Part shown: positions 1 to 7,753 of the stretch, piece by piece
Position numbering within the stretch: position 1 is the first letter of the stretch
Layout of the letters: every line of letters starts with the position of its first letter
DNA from: an uncultured Bacteroidota bacterium
Lineage (GTDB): Bacteria; Bacteroidota; Rhodothermia; Rhodothermales; Salinibacteraceae
NCBI GenBank assembly: GCA_913056185.1
Contig: CAJXLV010000023.1
Location: 1-56,868 of the forward strand
Direction: 5' to 3'
DNA: 56,868 nucleotides
Notes under the pieces: model-generated
Database searches by the model: none
What the model was told of the DNA's origin: nothing
The model's input: only the letters and a program-made list of their open reading frames with translations
Made by a program: the position numbers and the translations under genes

Positions 1-3
1 TTG

Positions 4-77
4 TGCGCTCGGGAGGATTCGAACCCCCGGCCTTCGGTACCGGAAACCGATGCTCTGTCCGACTGAGCTACGAGCGC
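4..77 (-). tRNA. tRNA-Arg (anticodon CCG)
   Basis: The minus strand folds as a full cloverleaf. The 7-bp acceptor stem GCGCTCG/CGAGCGC is perfect, the D stem is GCTC/GAGC, and the anticodon stem TCGGT/ACCGA holds the loop TTCCGGT, giving anticodon CCG for arginine codon CGG. The T arm carries TTCGAAT. The discriminator base is A. The three following bases read CAA, so the CCA tail is not encoded and must be added by nucleotidyltransferase. The gene lies at the very left edge, so its downstream context is not visible. Confidence 0.95.
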
Positions 78-184
78 GGAAAGAAATGTCCACAGGCATG
101 TTCGCGTGTAAGGGCTGGAATGTTCCTTCGAAGAATCCACGAAGGGCAAACCCCAGAGAAGACCGCACTTTCAAGCCCGTCCTG

Positions 185-216
185 TTGCTGCTCATCGCGC
201 TTGCTGCTCATCGCGC
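185..216. repeat. 16-bp direct tandem duplication
   Basis: The unit TTGCTGCTCATCGCGC occurs twice head to tail with no mismatch, between the tRNA gene and the CPBP protease start, ending 12 bases before the chosen GTG. It is one of several unrelated short tandem duplications in intergenic gaps of this window. Confidence 0.9.
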
Positions 217-228
217 CGCCCTGTTCTT

Positions 229-1212
229 GTGTCGATACCGTCCTCTGCCCTGGGAGGGGGCCCGGTCCTGCTCGATCCGTGGAGCCGCCGCGGTCGTCTT
301 CCCCTGGACGGCCCCCTGGAGCGTGCCTCCGTAAGCCGGGCCACCCTCAGCTTTGTAACAGGCCTGCTGGGCCTGGCAGGGGCGTTTTTGCTCTTTCAGT
401 TCGTGGTGACGCCGGTCCTGCTGGTGGCCCAAATCGCGCTGCGCGAGGGGGGGCTCTCGGTGGCGCAGCTCCCCAGCCCCGACCGCCTGATGACAGCCTA
501 CACGCGCGAGCTGGTGCTCAGCAACGGCATTGGGCAAGTGGTGGGCCTGGCCGTGCCCGGCCTGCTCGCCGCCCGCCTCCACTCGTCCGACTGGGCCGCC
601 TACCTTCGTCTCCGCAGCGTGGACGGGCGTCTGCTTCTGCTGGCGCTGGTGGGCGTGGTGGGCCTGCAGCCCATGACGCAGTGGCTGGCGCAGGTCAACC
701 AGCAGCTGCCCCTGCCGGAGTCGTTGCGGATGATCGAACAATCGCAGCTGGACCTGATCCGTCAGGTGCTGGATGGCCAGATGGGCCTCGGGTTCAATCT
801 TGTCCTGCTCGCCCTGGTGCCGGGCATCTGCGAGGAGGTGCTGTTCCGGGGCTATGCGCAGCGACAGTTTGAGCGAGCCGGCGGGCCGGCGGTGGGCGTC
901 CTGCTGTCGGGAATGCTTTTTGGCCTGTATCACCTGCGTCCCTCACAGGTGCTGCCGCTGGTGGTGCTTGGCCTCTTCATGGCGTATCTGGTGTGGCGCA
1001 CGGGCAGTGTGGTGCCGGCCATGGCGGTCCACATCGCCCATAATGCCCTGGCCGTGCTGGCCGCCCGCTACGTGCAGGGCCACCCTCAGTACGACCTGGA
1101 GGCCCTCGCCCAGCCTTCGGTGCCTGGGTATGCCGTGCTGGGCGGGCTCGTGATTGTGGGCGGTGTCTTGTATCTTCTTCACGTGCGCGCCGCCCGCCTC
1201 CGAGCATCCTGA
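229..1212 (+). CDS. CPBP family intramembrane metalloprotease
   Basis: A 327-residue multi-pass membrane protein with about seven to eight hydrophobic segments. The C-terminal half carries the CPBP (Abi/CAAX protease-like) motifs: EEVLFRG at residues 202-208 with the paired glutamates and arginine, a histidine in FGLYH (235), and HIAHN at 268-272. In this family (Rce1-like) these residues form an intramembrane glutamic or metal-dependent protease site; substrates in bacteria are mostly unknown. The start is a GTG with no clear ribosome binding site and follows a tandem duplication, so the true start may lie downstream near the first membrane segment (residue about 35). The gene is 51 bases upstream of the DUF2007 gene on the same strand. 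Confidence 0.85.
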   Translation: MSIPSSALGGGPVLLDPWSRRGRLPLDGPLERASVSRATLSFVTGLLGLAGAFLLFQFVVTPVLLVAQIALREGGLSVAQLPSPDRLMTAYTRELVLSNGIGQVVGLAVPGLLAARLHSSDWAAYLRLRSVDGRLLLLALVGVVGLQPMTQWLAQVNQQLPLPESLRMIEQSQLDLIRQVLDGQMGLGFNLVLLALVPGICEEVLFRGYAQRQFERAGGPAVGVLLSGMLFGLYHLRPSQVLPLVVLGLFMAYLVWRTGSVVPAMAVHIAHNALAVLAARYVQGHPQYDLEALAQPSVPGYAVLGGLVIVGGVLYLLHVRAARLRAS

Positions 1213-1263
1213 GGCGGACGGGGCCTTCGCTCTTCATTCTGCCACGATTGACCCGTTGTAGCT

Positions 1264-1656
1264 ATGAGTACGCCAGAGGACTGGGTGAGCGTTTTTCGGA
1301 CGGGAACGGATTACGAAGCCGATCTTGTGCGCGACCGACTGGACGACAGTGGAATTCCGGCGGTGGTGCTTACGCAGCGCGATCATGCCTTCAACCTGAC
1401 GGTGGGCGACCTGGCGGCGGTGCACGTTATGGTGCCGCCGGAGCAGGCCGACCGCGCCACGTCGCTGCTCGAAGAGCACCTCTCGGACGAAGAGCTGGAG
1501 GCCGCGGCGCTGGGGGCGGACCCCGATGCGCCCTCGGCCAATACGCCCGCGCAAGACTCGAAGCTCGATTCGGGGCACGAGCACATGGATCTCGGGGGGC
1601 CGGACGAGGACGGGGAGGATGAGGAGGGGGAGGACGAGGAGGGGGCGTCGTCGTGA
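1264..1656 (+). CDS. DUF2007-type putative signal transducing protein with acidic tail
   Basis: A 130-residue soluble protein. Residues about 5-75 resemble the DUF2007 fold (ferredoxin-like, found in small bacterial proteins of unknown signalling role): VSVFRTGTDYEADLVRDRL, then a strand-rich stretch ending in VHVMVPPEQADRA. The last 25 residues are almost only Asp, Glu and Gly and are built from an imperfect 15-base coding repeat, so this tail is probably disordered and recently expanded. It precedes cdsA by 55 bases and is probably co-transcribed with it. Function not known. Confidence 0.7.
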   Translation: MSTPEDWVSVFRTGTDYEADLVRDRLDDSGIPAVVLTQRDHAFNLTVGDLAAVHVMVPPEQADRATSLLEEHLSDEELEAAALGADPDAPSANTPAQDSKLDSGHEHMDLGGPDEDGEDEEGEDEEGASS

Positions 1657-1711
1657 TCCTGTGTGTCCTCGTCCCTTGCGTATCCTGTTCTCGCCTGTCT
1701 GCTTCCTGCCC

Positions 1712-2530
1712 GTGAGCAACAACCTCCGCCGCGTTGTGACGGCCCTGTTGGCGGCTCCAGTGGTGTTGGGGATGGCCTACTGGGGCGGTTGGGTGTTTGC
1801 AGCCCTCGTGGCCGGCATTGGGCTGCTGGGGCAGCGGGAGCTGTACCGGATGGCGCGTCGCACCGGGGCGCATCCACACGCGGTGGCGGGCTACTGCCTG
1901 GGGGCCTGTGTGGTCGCGCTTTTTGTGGCGCCCGGCCTCTGGCCCCTCGCTGCGGCGGTGCTGCTCGTCTTCTTGGCCGCTGCGCCCCTGGTGGTGCCGC
2001 CCGCTCAGTTTCTGTCCAGCTTCACGGCAACCCTCGCCGGGGCGGTGTACCCCACGGCCCTGCTGGGCAGCCTGGTGGGCCTGCGCCAGGTGCGGAGCGC
2101 GACCGTGACGGACACGGAGGCGTTCCAGCTGGTGGTGTTTGTTCTGCTGGTGGTCTGGGCAACGGACGTGGCGGCGTTTTATGTGGGACGCACGGTGGGG
2201 ACGCACGCCCTGGCCCCGACCATTTCGCCCAATAAGACGTGGGAGGGCACGCTGGGCGGCTTTGGGGTGGCCCTCCTTGTGGGAGGCCTTCTCAAAATGC
2301 TGTGGGTCTCGGTGCTGTCGTGGCCGCACGTGGCGGCGCTGGTGCTCATTGGGGGCGGCGTGAGCCAGCTGGGTGATCTGCTGGAAAGCCGCCTGAAGCG
2401 CTCGACCGGCACGGACGACTCCAGCCACGTGCTGCCTGGCCACGGCGGCATGCTCGATCGCTTCGATGCGATGGCCGTGGCGGCGCCCTTGATGGTGCTC
2501 TACCTGCACGGGGTGGCGGGCCTCTTTTAG
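1712..2530 (+). CDS. cdsA: Phosphatidate cytidylyltransferase
   Basis: A 272-residue integral membrane enzyme that makes CDP-diacylglycerol from phosphatidate and CTP, the branch point for phosphatidylglycerol, phosphatidylethanolamine and cardiolipin. Hydrophobic segments fill the N-terminal two thirds. The C-terminal family signature is clear around residues 225-255: LLESRLKR, then a short TGTDD stretch, HVLPGHGGMLDRFDA. An open frame continues upstream, but that region lies over the 3' end of the DUF2007 gene and encodes Arg-rich sequence unlike CdsA, so the GTG followed by SNNLRR is taken as the start. No Shine-Dalgarno sequence is visible. Confidence 0.93.
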   Translation: MSNNLRRVVTALLAAPVVLGMAYWGGWVFAALVAGIGLLGQRELYRMARRTGAHPHAVAGYCLGACVVALFVAPGLWPLAAAVLLVFLAAAPLVVPPAQFLSSFTATLAGAVYPTALLGSLVGLRQVRSATVTDTEAFQLVVFVLLVVWATDVAAFYVGRTVGTHALAPTISPNKTWEGTLGGFGVALLVGGLLKMLWVSVLSWPHVAALVLIGGGVSQLGDLLESRLKRSTGTDDSSHVLPGHGGMLDRFDAMAVAAPLMVLYLHGVAGLF

Positions 2531-2901
2531 GGCATTGAGGATGCGCGAAGGAGCCGTCCCCCCTCCGGCGTGAGCGGGGGGGAGAAGTCAAGCAAATCCG
2601 AAGAAATACGTGTTTTCAAGCGTCGTTCTGCGCGACCGACGCCCAGGGACCGGAGGGGGCGGGCCCACGGGGGCATCCTCTGGAACCGTCTCTGAATCAA
2701 GCAGAAGCCGCCCCTAAGACTCGTCCCCGCCCTGGCTGGCAAGCTGGGGGCGCAGAGGAACGAGGCGGCCCGGATGTAGGTAGCTTTTTCTGAGGAGCAC
2801 TGAGACACGCCTCCGCACCTGGTGCACGGGGATGTTCCCACCCCCTGAGCGCACCCTCACAGCCCCCTCCGCTCGCTGTATGTCCCACCGAAGCCGCCGT
2901 C
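2531..2901. other. Intergenic region with one copy of a dispersed repeat
   Basis: No convincing gene. It holds copy A of the 136-bp inverted repeat described separately. A frame on the minus strand is open through it, but the corresponding frame of the other copy is interrupted by a different pattern of changes, so it is not read as coding. The last 60 bases precede the small membrane protein gene and must hold its translation start region. Confidence 0.6.
2598..2733 (-). repeat. Dispersed noncoding repeat, copy A
   Basis: Read on the minus strand, this segment aligns almost without gaps to the plus-strand segment at 7508-7644. Shared blocks include AGGGCGGGGACG, ATGCCCC followed by TGGGCCCG, and GCAGAACGACGCTTG near the far end. 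The two copies differ by scattered substitutions and one single-base gap. Together they bracket mutL, tilS and hpt as an inverted pair. Confidence 0.85.
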
Positions 2902-3102
2902 ATGGGTCTATTTAGTGCCGGCCGGGGCCCACGCTCGTTCGACTACCGCCCCCGTCACTACGCCCCGGACGAGGAGGAAGGGCGTGACATCAAACGCCGA
3001 ATGGAATCGCGCCGGGCGCGGGAGACCCAGCGAAGCCCGCTCAGTCTGCTGTTTTTCCTGGCCCTGCTCTTCCTGACGCTGCTGATCTACTACTCGCTGT
3101 AG
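2902..3102 (+). CDS. Small basic protein with one C-terminal membrane helix, upstream of mutL
   Basis: A 66-residue protein. The N-terminal 45 residues are highly charged (FDYRPRHYAPDEEEG followed by many Arg and Glu), and the last 20 residues (LSLLFFLALLFLTLLIYY) form a single membrane segment at the extreme C terminus, as in tail-anchored proteins. From memory, Bacteroidota genomes often have a short FDYxPRxY protein next to mutL or rhomboid genes, sometimes misnamed riboflavin synthase subunit beta; I assign no function. The ATG is clear, and the stop lies 36 bases before the mutL start, so the two are probably one transcript. Confidence 0.75.
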   Translation: MGLFSAGRGPRSFDYRPRHYAPDEEEGRDIKRRMESRRARETQRSPLSLLFFLALLFLTLLIYYSL

Positions 3103-3138
3103 GTCTGCTCGCTGCTGTCTCACTTGTTTGTCTGTTCC

Positions 3139-5121
3139 GTGGCCGACGAGACCGCCGTGTCCGAGGGCATCATTCAGGTAATGTCGGAGCGCCTCGCCAA
3201 CCAGATTGCGGCGGGCGAGGTGGTGCAGCGCCCGGCCTCTGTGGTGAAAGAGCTAATGGAGAATGCCCTGGATGCCGGGGCCGACTCCATCGAGGTGGTG
3301 CTCAAAGAAGCGGGCAGTACGCTTGTGCAGGTGATTGACAACGGATGTGGCATGAGCGCCGAGGATGCAGAGCGCTGCTTTAAACGGCACGCCACCAGCA
3401 AGGTGCGCTCCATCAACGACCTGGAGCGCCTCCGCACGCTGGGGTTCCGGGGAGAGGCCCTGGCGTCCATCGCGGCGGTGGCGCAGGTGACGCTCAAGAC
3501 CAAGCGGGTGGAGGATGCGGCGGGCACACAGGTGCGCGTGGAGGGCGGCGAACACATCGACACGCGGCCCTGCCCGCTGGCGGATGGGACCTCGGTCGCG
3601 GTGCGCAATCTGTTCTACAATGTCCCTGCCCGCCGCAACTTCTTGAAAACGCCCGCCACGGAGCTGAAGCACGCCTCAGAGACGGTGCAGTCCCTGGCCC
3701 TGGCCAACCCGGGCACGGCGGTGCGGCTGGTGCACGACGGGCACGAGCACTATGACCTGCCGGCCGCCGCAGGGGCGGAGGACTGGCACGCGGCAACGCG
3801 GACGCGCATCCTGGATCTGCTTGGCACAGACCACCGGGACGAGTTGGTGCCGGTCCAGGATGCGTCGAGCGATCTCACGGTGCGGGGGTTCGTGGGCGCG
3901 CCTTCGTTTCACCGCAAGACCCGGGGCGAACAGTTTTTGTTCGTCAACGGCCGCTACATCCAAGATCGCTACCTCAGCCACGCAGTCAAGACGGCATACG
4001 ACGATTTGGTGCCGGAGGGGGCGTTTCCCTTCTTTGCCCTGTTTCTGACCATGAAGCCGCGTCGGGTCGATGTGAATGTGCACCCGCAGAAGTCGGAGGT
4101 GAAGTTTGACGACCAGAGCGGGATCTACGGCTTTCTGCGTGGGGCGGTGCGTGGGGCGCTTGGGCAGACGCACGTGACGCCGCAGATGGACAGTCCGCCG
4201 AATGAGGATGACGGCAAGGTGGCGAAGAGGGGAAAGGCATCGGGCGCGACGTCTGCGCCTCCCTCGTTTCAGCCACGGTCGCCCTCGAGAGAAGACCCGT
4301 CCGCAACGGACGGTGCGTCGTCGTCGGGCGACGGCTCCTCATCAGGGGGAGGCCGGCCGGTCCGCTCCGGGCGCCAGACGGAGCGGGCCCGTCCCACGCC
4401 GCCGCTCGGCGACCAGTCCAAGACACTGTACCGGCCGCCTGAGGCGTCGCGACCGCCCCCCGCTCCCTTGACGCCCGACGATGAGGCGGCGCCGGAGAGG
4501 GACGCGCCGGCCCAACCCGATGCGGACGGCGTGCCGCCCGCTCCCGAGGCTGATGAGGGCCGTCCGGTGTGGGGCCTCCACGACACGTACATCCTCACGC
4601 CCACCGATACCGGGGTCATGATCGTCGACCAGCGCGCCGCCCATGTCCGCGTTCTCTACGAACAGGCCCAGGCGCACCTCGATACGCAACGGGGCGAGTC
4701 GCAGCGCCTCTTGTTTCCACACACGCTCGACCTCTCCCCGGCCGACATTGAACTGCTGGGCGAACTGCGCGAGGATCTGGAGGCGCTTGGGTTTGAGCTG
4801 GAGCGCCTCAGCGGGCGCACGGTGTCGGTGCGCGGGGTGCCCGCCGAGGTGCCGGACGGGGACGAGGGGGCCATCCTGGAGGCTTTGCTTGATCAGTATA
4901 CCTCCGCGCAGGATGCGCTCGATGATGAGCGGCGCACGGATCTGGCAACGGCAATGGCGCAGCGCAGTGCGGTGCAGCGCGGGCAGGCGCTCTCTGTGGC
5001 CGAGCGCCGGGCCCTCCTCCAGGACTTGTTTGCCTGCGAGATGCCGTACGCCGATCCCACGGGCACGCCCACCCTTGTCAAGTTGTCTCTGGAAGAGTTG
5101 GCCGATCGGTTCGGGCGATAA
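3139..5121 (+). CDS. mutL: DNA mismatch repair protein MutL
   Basis: About 660 residues from a GTG start (a TTG five codons upstream is possible). The N-terminal GHKL ATPase is intact: ANQIAAGEVV, ENALDAGA, DNGCGM (about 67-72), RHATSK, GFRGEAL and NLFYNVPARR. A low-complexity linker rich in Ser, Pro, Arg and Asp spans about residues 340-480. The C-terminal dimerisation domain follows, but its endonuclease motifs are altered: DQHAxxE reads DQRAAHV at about 497, the ACxxA/R motif reads MAQRSAVQRG (about 606), and CPHGRP reads ADPTGTP. MutL links MutS mismatch recognition to downstream repair. Incision by this protein is doubtful from the sequence. Confidence 0.95.
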   Translation: MADETAVSEGIIQVMSERLANQIAAGEVVQRPASVVKELMENALDAGADSIEVVLKEAGSTLVQVIDNGCGMSAEDAERCFKRHATSKVRSINDLERLRTLGFRGEALASIAAVAQVTLKTKRVEDAAGTQVRVEGGEHIDTRPCPLADGTSVAVRNLFYNVPARRNFLKTPATELKHASETVQSLALANPGTAVRLVHDGHEHYDLPAAAGAEDWHAATRTRILDLLGTDHRDELVPVQDASSDLTVRGFVGAPSFHRKTRGEQFLFVNGRYIQDRYLSHAVKTAYDDLVPEGAFPFFALFLTMKPRRVDVNVHPQKSEVKFDDQSGIYGFLRGAVRGALGQTHVTPQMDSPPNEDDGKVAKRGKASGATSAPPSFQPRSPSREDPSATDGASSSGDGSSSGGGRPVRSGRQTERARPTPPLGDQSKTLYRPPEASRPPPAPLTPDDEAAPERDAPAQPDADGVPPAPEADEGRPVWGLHDTYILTPTDTGVMIVDQRAAHVRVLYEQAQAHLDTQRGESQRLLFPHTLDLSPADIELLGELREDLEALGFELERLSGRTVSVRGVPAEVPDGDEGAILEALLDQYTSAQDALDDERRTDLATAMAQRSAVQRGQALSVAERRALLQDLFACEMPYADPTGTPTLVKLSLEELADRFGR

Positions 5122-5125
5122 CAGG

Positions 5126-5142
5126 GCCCCCGTCGCGGGGGC
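5126..5142 (+). terminator. GC-rich hairpin after mutL
   Basis: A perfect 7-bp stem GCCCCCG/CGGGGGC with a 3-base loop starts four bases after the mutL stop codon. There is no T run, so it may be a weak or factor-dependent terminator, or an mRNA 3'-end stabiliser. Confidence 0.35.
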
Positions 5143-5218
5143 GATCTCTGACGGCCGATCCGCGTATGCGACAGAGGCAGCGACGACGGGGGCGGTCGTG
5201 GTTTCCGGTTGACGTCCG

Positions 5219-6637
5219 ATGACGGTGTGTATTCCGATGGCTTCTTCCTTCCTCGACGCCATTGCGGATTTTATCAGTGAGCACGCACTGCTCGCGGAAG
5301 GGGCGCGGGTCGTGGTGGCCGCAAGTGGCGGGGCCGACTCTATGGCATGCCTCGCGGGGCTGCGTCGGCTGGGCTACGACGTACATGCGTTTCACGTCAA
5401 CTACGGCCTGCGTGAGGGGGCGGAGGCGGACGAGGCGCTGGTCCGTCGGTGGTGTGCGCGCCAGTCGCCGCCGGTGCCATTTCGGGCGGTGGCCTGCGAC
5501 GCCATGGCCCGCGCCGAGGCCCACGACGAGTCGTTGCAAGAAGCGGCCCGCTGTCTCCGCTATGCGGCCCTGGCCGACTACGCCACTGCCCTGGACGCCG
5601 CGGCTGTTGCCACAGGACACCACCGCGACGACCAGGCCGAAACGCTCCTTCTCAACCTCGTGCGCGGCTGTGGCCCGGAGGGGCTGGCGGGCATGCGCCC
5701 GATGCGTCCCCTGCAGCACGCCCCATCCGTCTCGCTCGTCCGTCCCCTGCTGCCCGTCAGCCGCGACGACATCGAGACCTACGCGGCGGCGACGGGCCTC
5801 CCGTGGCGCACCGATCCCACCAACCGAAGCCTCGCGTACGACCGCGGCGTCATCCGCACCGAAATTCTTCCCCGCCTGGCCGCGCACTTTGAGGGGGCGC
5901 GGGCGCCGATGGCTCGCTCGGCGCGCCTCGTGCGAGAGTACGTGGACACCGACCTGCGCCCCGCGCTCCGGGAGCGGATGGCGACGGCGTATGAGGCGCG
6001 GCCGGAGGGGGGCTGGATGCACCTGCAGCCGCTGCGAACGGCGGCTCCGGTGTGGCGTCGTCGCCTGATGCTCGCGGCCCTTCGCCGCAGCCTGCCCACC
6101 GCGCCGTCTTCCCACGGCCTGGCAACCGAGCTGGCCGGCCTCGTGGAGGCTCAGGTGGGGCGGCGCGTGGAGGTGGACGGTGGGGCCATCTGGCGGGAGC
6201 GAGGCGGCCTGCGCTTCCTTCCCGACACGGCCGCCCCCGACCCGCTGGCCCCCACGTCGGTACCGCCCGACACCCCCATCGACATCCCGCAGGGCACCCT
6301 CCGTGTGGAGCCCGTAGAAGAAGGGCCCGACATTCTGGATGCGGAGTCCCCCCACACCGTCTACGCCGACGCCGATCGTTTGGGGGCGGCCCTTTCCGTG
6401 CGTACCTGGACCGACGGCGATCGCTTCCGTCCCCTGGGCCTGGAGGGCACCAAGCGGGTAAGTCGCCTCCTCACGGAGCGACGCGTGCCTGCACACCGGC
6501 GCACCGGCGTCGCTGTGCTCTGCACCGACGCCCACATCGCGTGGGTGGTGGGCCATCGCCTCGATCATCGCGTGCGTGTGCGTCCCGACACGGAGCACGT
6601 GGCGCGTCTCATCCTACAACCTCGTGAAAAAGCATAG
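5219..6637 (+). CDS. tilS: tRNA(Ile)-lysidine synthase
   Basis: A 472-residue enzyme that converts the wobble cytidine of tRNA-Ile(CAU) to lysidine with ATP and lysine, so that AUA is read as isoleucine. The N-type PP-loop AASGGADS is at residues 34-41, followed by the expected HVNYGLR and TGHHRDDQAETLLLNLVRG motifs. A TilS C-terminal domain is seen at about 395-465 (TWTDGDRFRPLGLEGTKRVS). The ATG used here is the longest; a second ATG six codons later (5237) is equally plausible. hpt follows 94 bases downstream on the same strand, the tilS-hpt neighbourhood common in bacteria. Confidence 0.92.
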   Translation: MTVCIPMASSFLDAIADFISEHALLAEGARVVVAASGGADSMACLAGLRRLGYDVHAFHVNYGLREGAEADEALVRRWCARQSPPVPFRAVACDAMARAEAHDESLQEAARCLRYAALADYATALDAAAVATGHHRDDQAETLLLNLVRGCGPEGLAGMRPMRPLQHAPSVSLVRPLLPVSRDDIETYAAATGLPWRTDPTNRSLAYDRGVIRTEILPRLAAHFEGARAPMARSARLVREYVDTDLRPALRERMATAYEARPEGGWMHLQPLRTAAPVWRRRLMLAALRRSLPTAPSSHGLATELAGLVEAQVGRRVEVDGGAIWRERGGLRFLPDTAAPDPLAPTSVPPDTPIDIPQGTLRVEPVEEGPDILDAESPHTVYADADRLGAALSVRTWTDGDRFRPLGLEGTKRVSRLLTERRVPAHRRTGVAVLCTDAHIAWVVGHRLDHRVRVRPDTEHVARLILQPREKA

Positions 6638-6731
6638 CACTCCTGTCAATCCTCACAGTCGCCGGATAGATTTGCGGTGTCTCCTGCCCACCGCATACGC
6701 CACTCTTGTCTCGCTGATTGTCCGCTCCGCC

Positions 6732-7319
6732 ATGCCTGCCACGCGCGACCTCCTCGAAACCCCTGCCCCGTCCACTGAAACCCGCGTGACGGTCCAGGGA
6801 GAGCGCTTCCGACGCTACCTCTCGGCCGAGCGCATCCAGGACCGCATTGCGGAGATGGGGGACACCATTACCCGAGACTACGCCCACACGACGCCCATCC
6901 TCGTCAGCGTCCTGAACGGCGCGTTCATGTACACCGCCGATCTGATGCGCGCCATCGACACCGATTGCGAAATCGACTTCATCAAGCTCTCTTCCTACGG
7001 GGACGCGAAGGTCTCCAGCGGGGAGGTGCACGAGCTCAAAAGCGTGGACGCTGACCTGGAGGAACGCGACGTGCTCATCGTAGAAGACATCGTCGACACG
7101 GGCCTGTCGATGGAGTTCATCAAGCGCCGCCTCCAGGAGCACAACCCCGCCTCGCTCCGGGTGGCGACGCTCCTTCACAAGCCCACGGCCACGGAGCCCG
7201 ACCTCACGCTCGATTACGTGGGGTTTCGCATCCCGGATCTGTTCGTCATCGGCTACGGGCTCGACTACGGCCAGCTGGCTCGCAACCTCGCCGACATTTA
7301 CATCCTGGACGCGGAGTGA
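6732..7319 (+). CDS. hpt: Hypoxanthine phosphoribosyltransferase
   Basis: A 195-residue purine salvage enzyme that attaches ribose phosphate from PRPP to hypoxanthine (and usually guanine). The PRPP-binding loop VEDIVDTGLSM is at 117-127, and LNGAFMYTADL and the C-terminal PDLFVIGYGLDY match the family. An open frame extends upstream into the end of tilS, but the ATG before PATRDLLE gives the normal family length. It is the second gene of a tilS-hpt pair, and the gap after it contains a dispersed repeat. Confidence 0.93.
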   Translation: MPATRDLLETPAPSTETRVTVQGERFRRYLSAERIQDRIAEMGDTITRDYAHTTPILVSVLNGAFMYTADLMRAIDTDCEIDFIKLSSYGDAKVSSGEVHELKSVDADLEERDVLIVEDIVDTGLSMEFIKRRLQEHNPASLRVATLLHKPTATEPDLTLDYVGFRIPDLFVIGYGLDYGQLARNLADIYILDAE

Positions 7320-7753
7320 CATGAGGCGGCTGGGAGGGACGGCCGGCAGTGTCCGCACGCGCTCGTAAGAGTAGGCCGGCAAAGCAACGGGGCACATCGC
7401 CACGCCGAGCAGGGCGCTCTGAGCACCAGCGAGGCCGTCCTCTCAGGGAGGCGAAGCGGAGTCGGGGCGTTGCGTAGCGAGTGCCCCTGGGGGGATCTTT
7501 CGGAAGAAGGGCGGGGACGCCCCCTGCGGGCGGCGTCCGCTTGGTGCACCGAGAGGGCCAGGGAATGCCCCTATGGGCCCGACTCCCTCCGCGCCCTGGT
7601 TGTCGGTCGTGCAGAACGACGCTTGGATGCACGCACTTCTTCGGGTCTACGTGCGTCAGGCTTCGGGGGCACGTCGTACGGGCGGCACATCGTACGGAGG
7701 GGCAAAAACGCAGGCCCGGAACCATGAGAAAAAGACAAACGAAACCGTGAAAA
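7320..7753. other. Intergenic region with second copy of a dispersed repeat
   Basis: There is no gene I would call. Several frames are open by chance because of high GC. The centre holds copy B of the 137-bp repeat. The final 60 bases are A-rich and precede the asparaginase start. Confidence 0.6.
7508..7644 (+). repeat. Dispersed noncoding repeat, copy B
   Basis: This copy is inverted relative to copy A at 2598-2733. Between the shared ends AGGGCGGGGACG and CTTCTTCGG (copy A has ATTTCTTCGG) the two are collinear with only one single-base gap. The frame that is open in this copy has an in-frame stop in copy A, which argues against a conserved protein. Confidence 0.85.

Noticed and set aside
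2598-7644. Composite transposon bounded by the inverted repeats
   Set aside because: The enclosed genes are housekeeping (mutL, tilS, hpt), no transposase is present, and the repeats are internal to intergenic gaps with no target duplication seen.
7470-7727. Plus-strand frame through repeat copy B as a small protein
   Set aside because: The same register in copy A has a stop, and substitutions are not concentrated in third positions, so the repeat is treated as noncoding.
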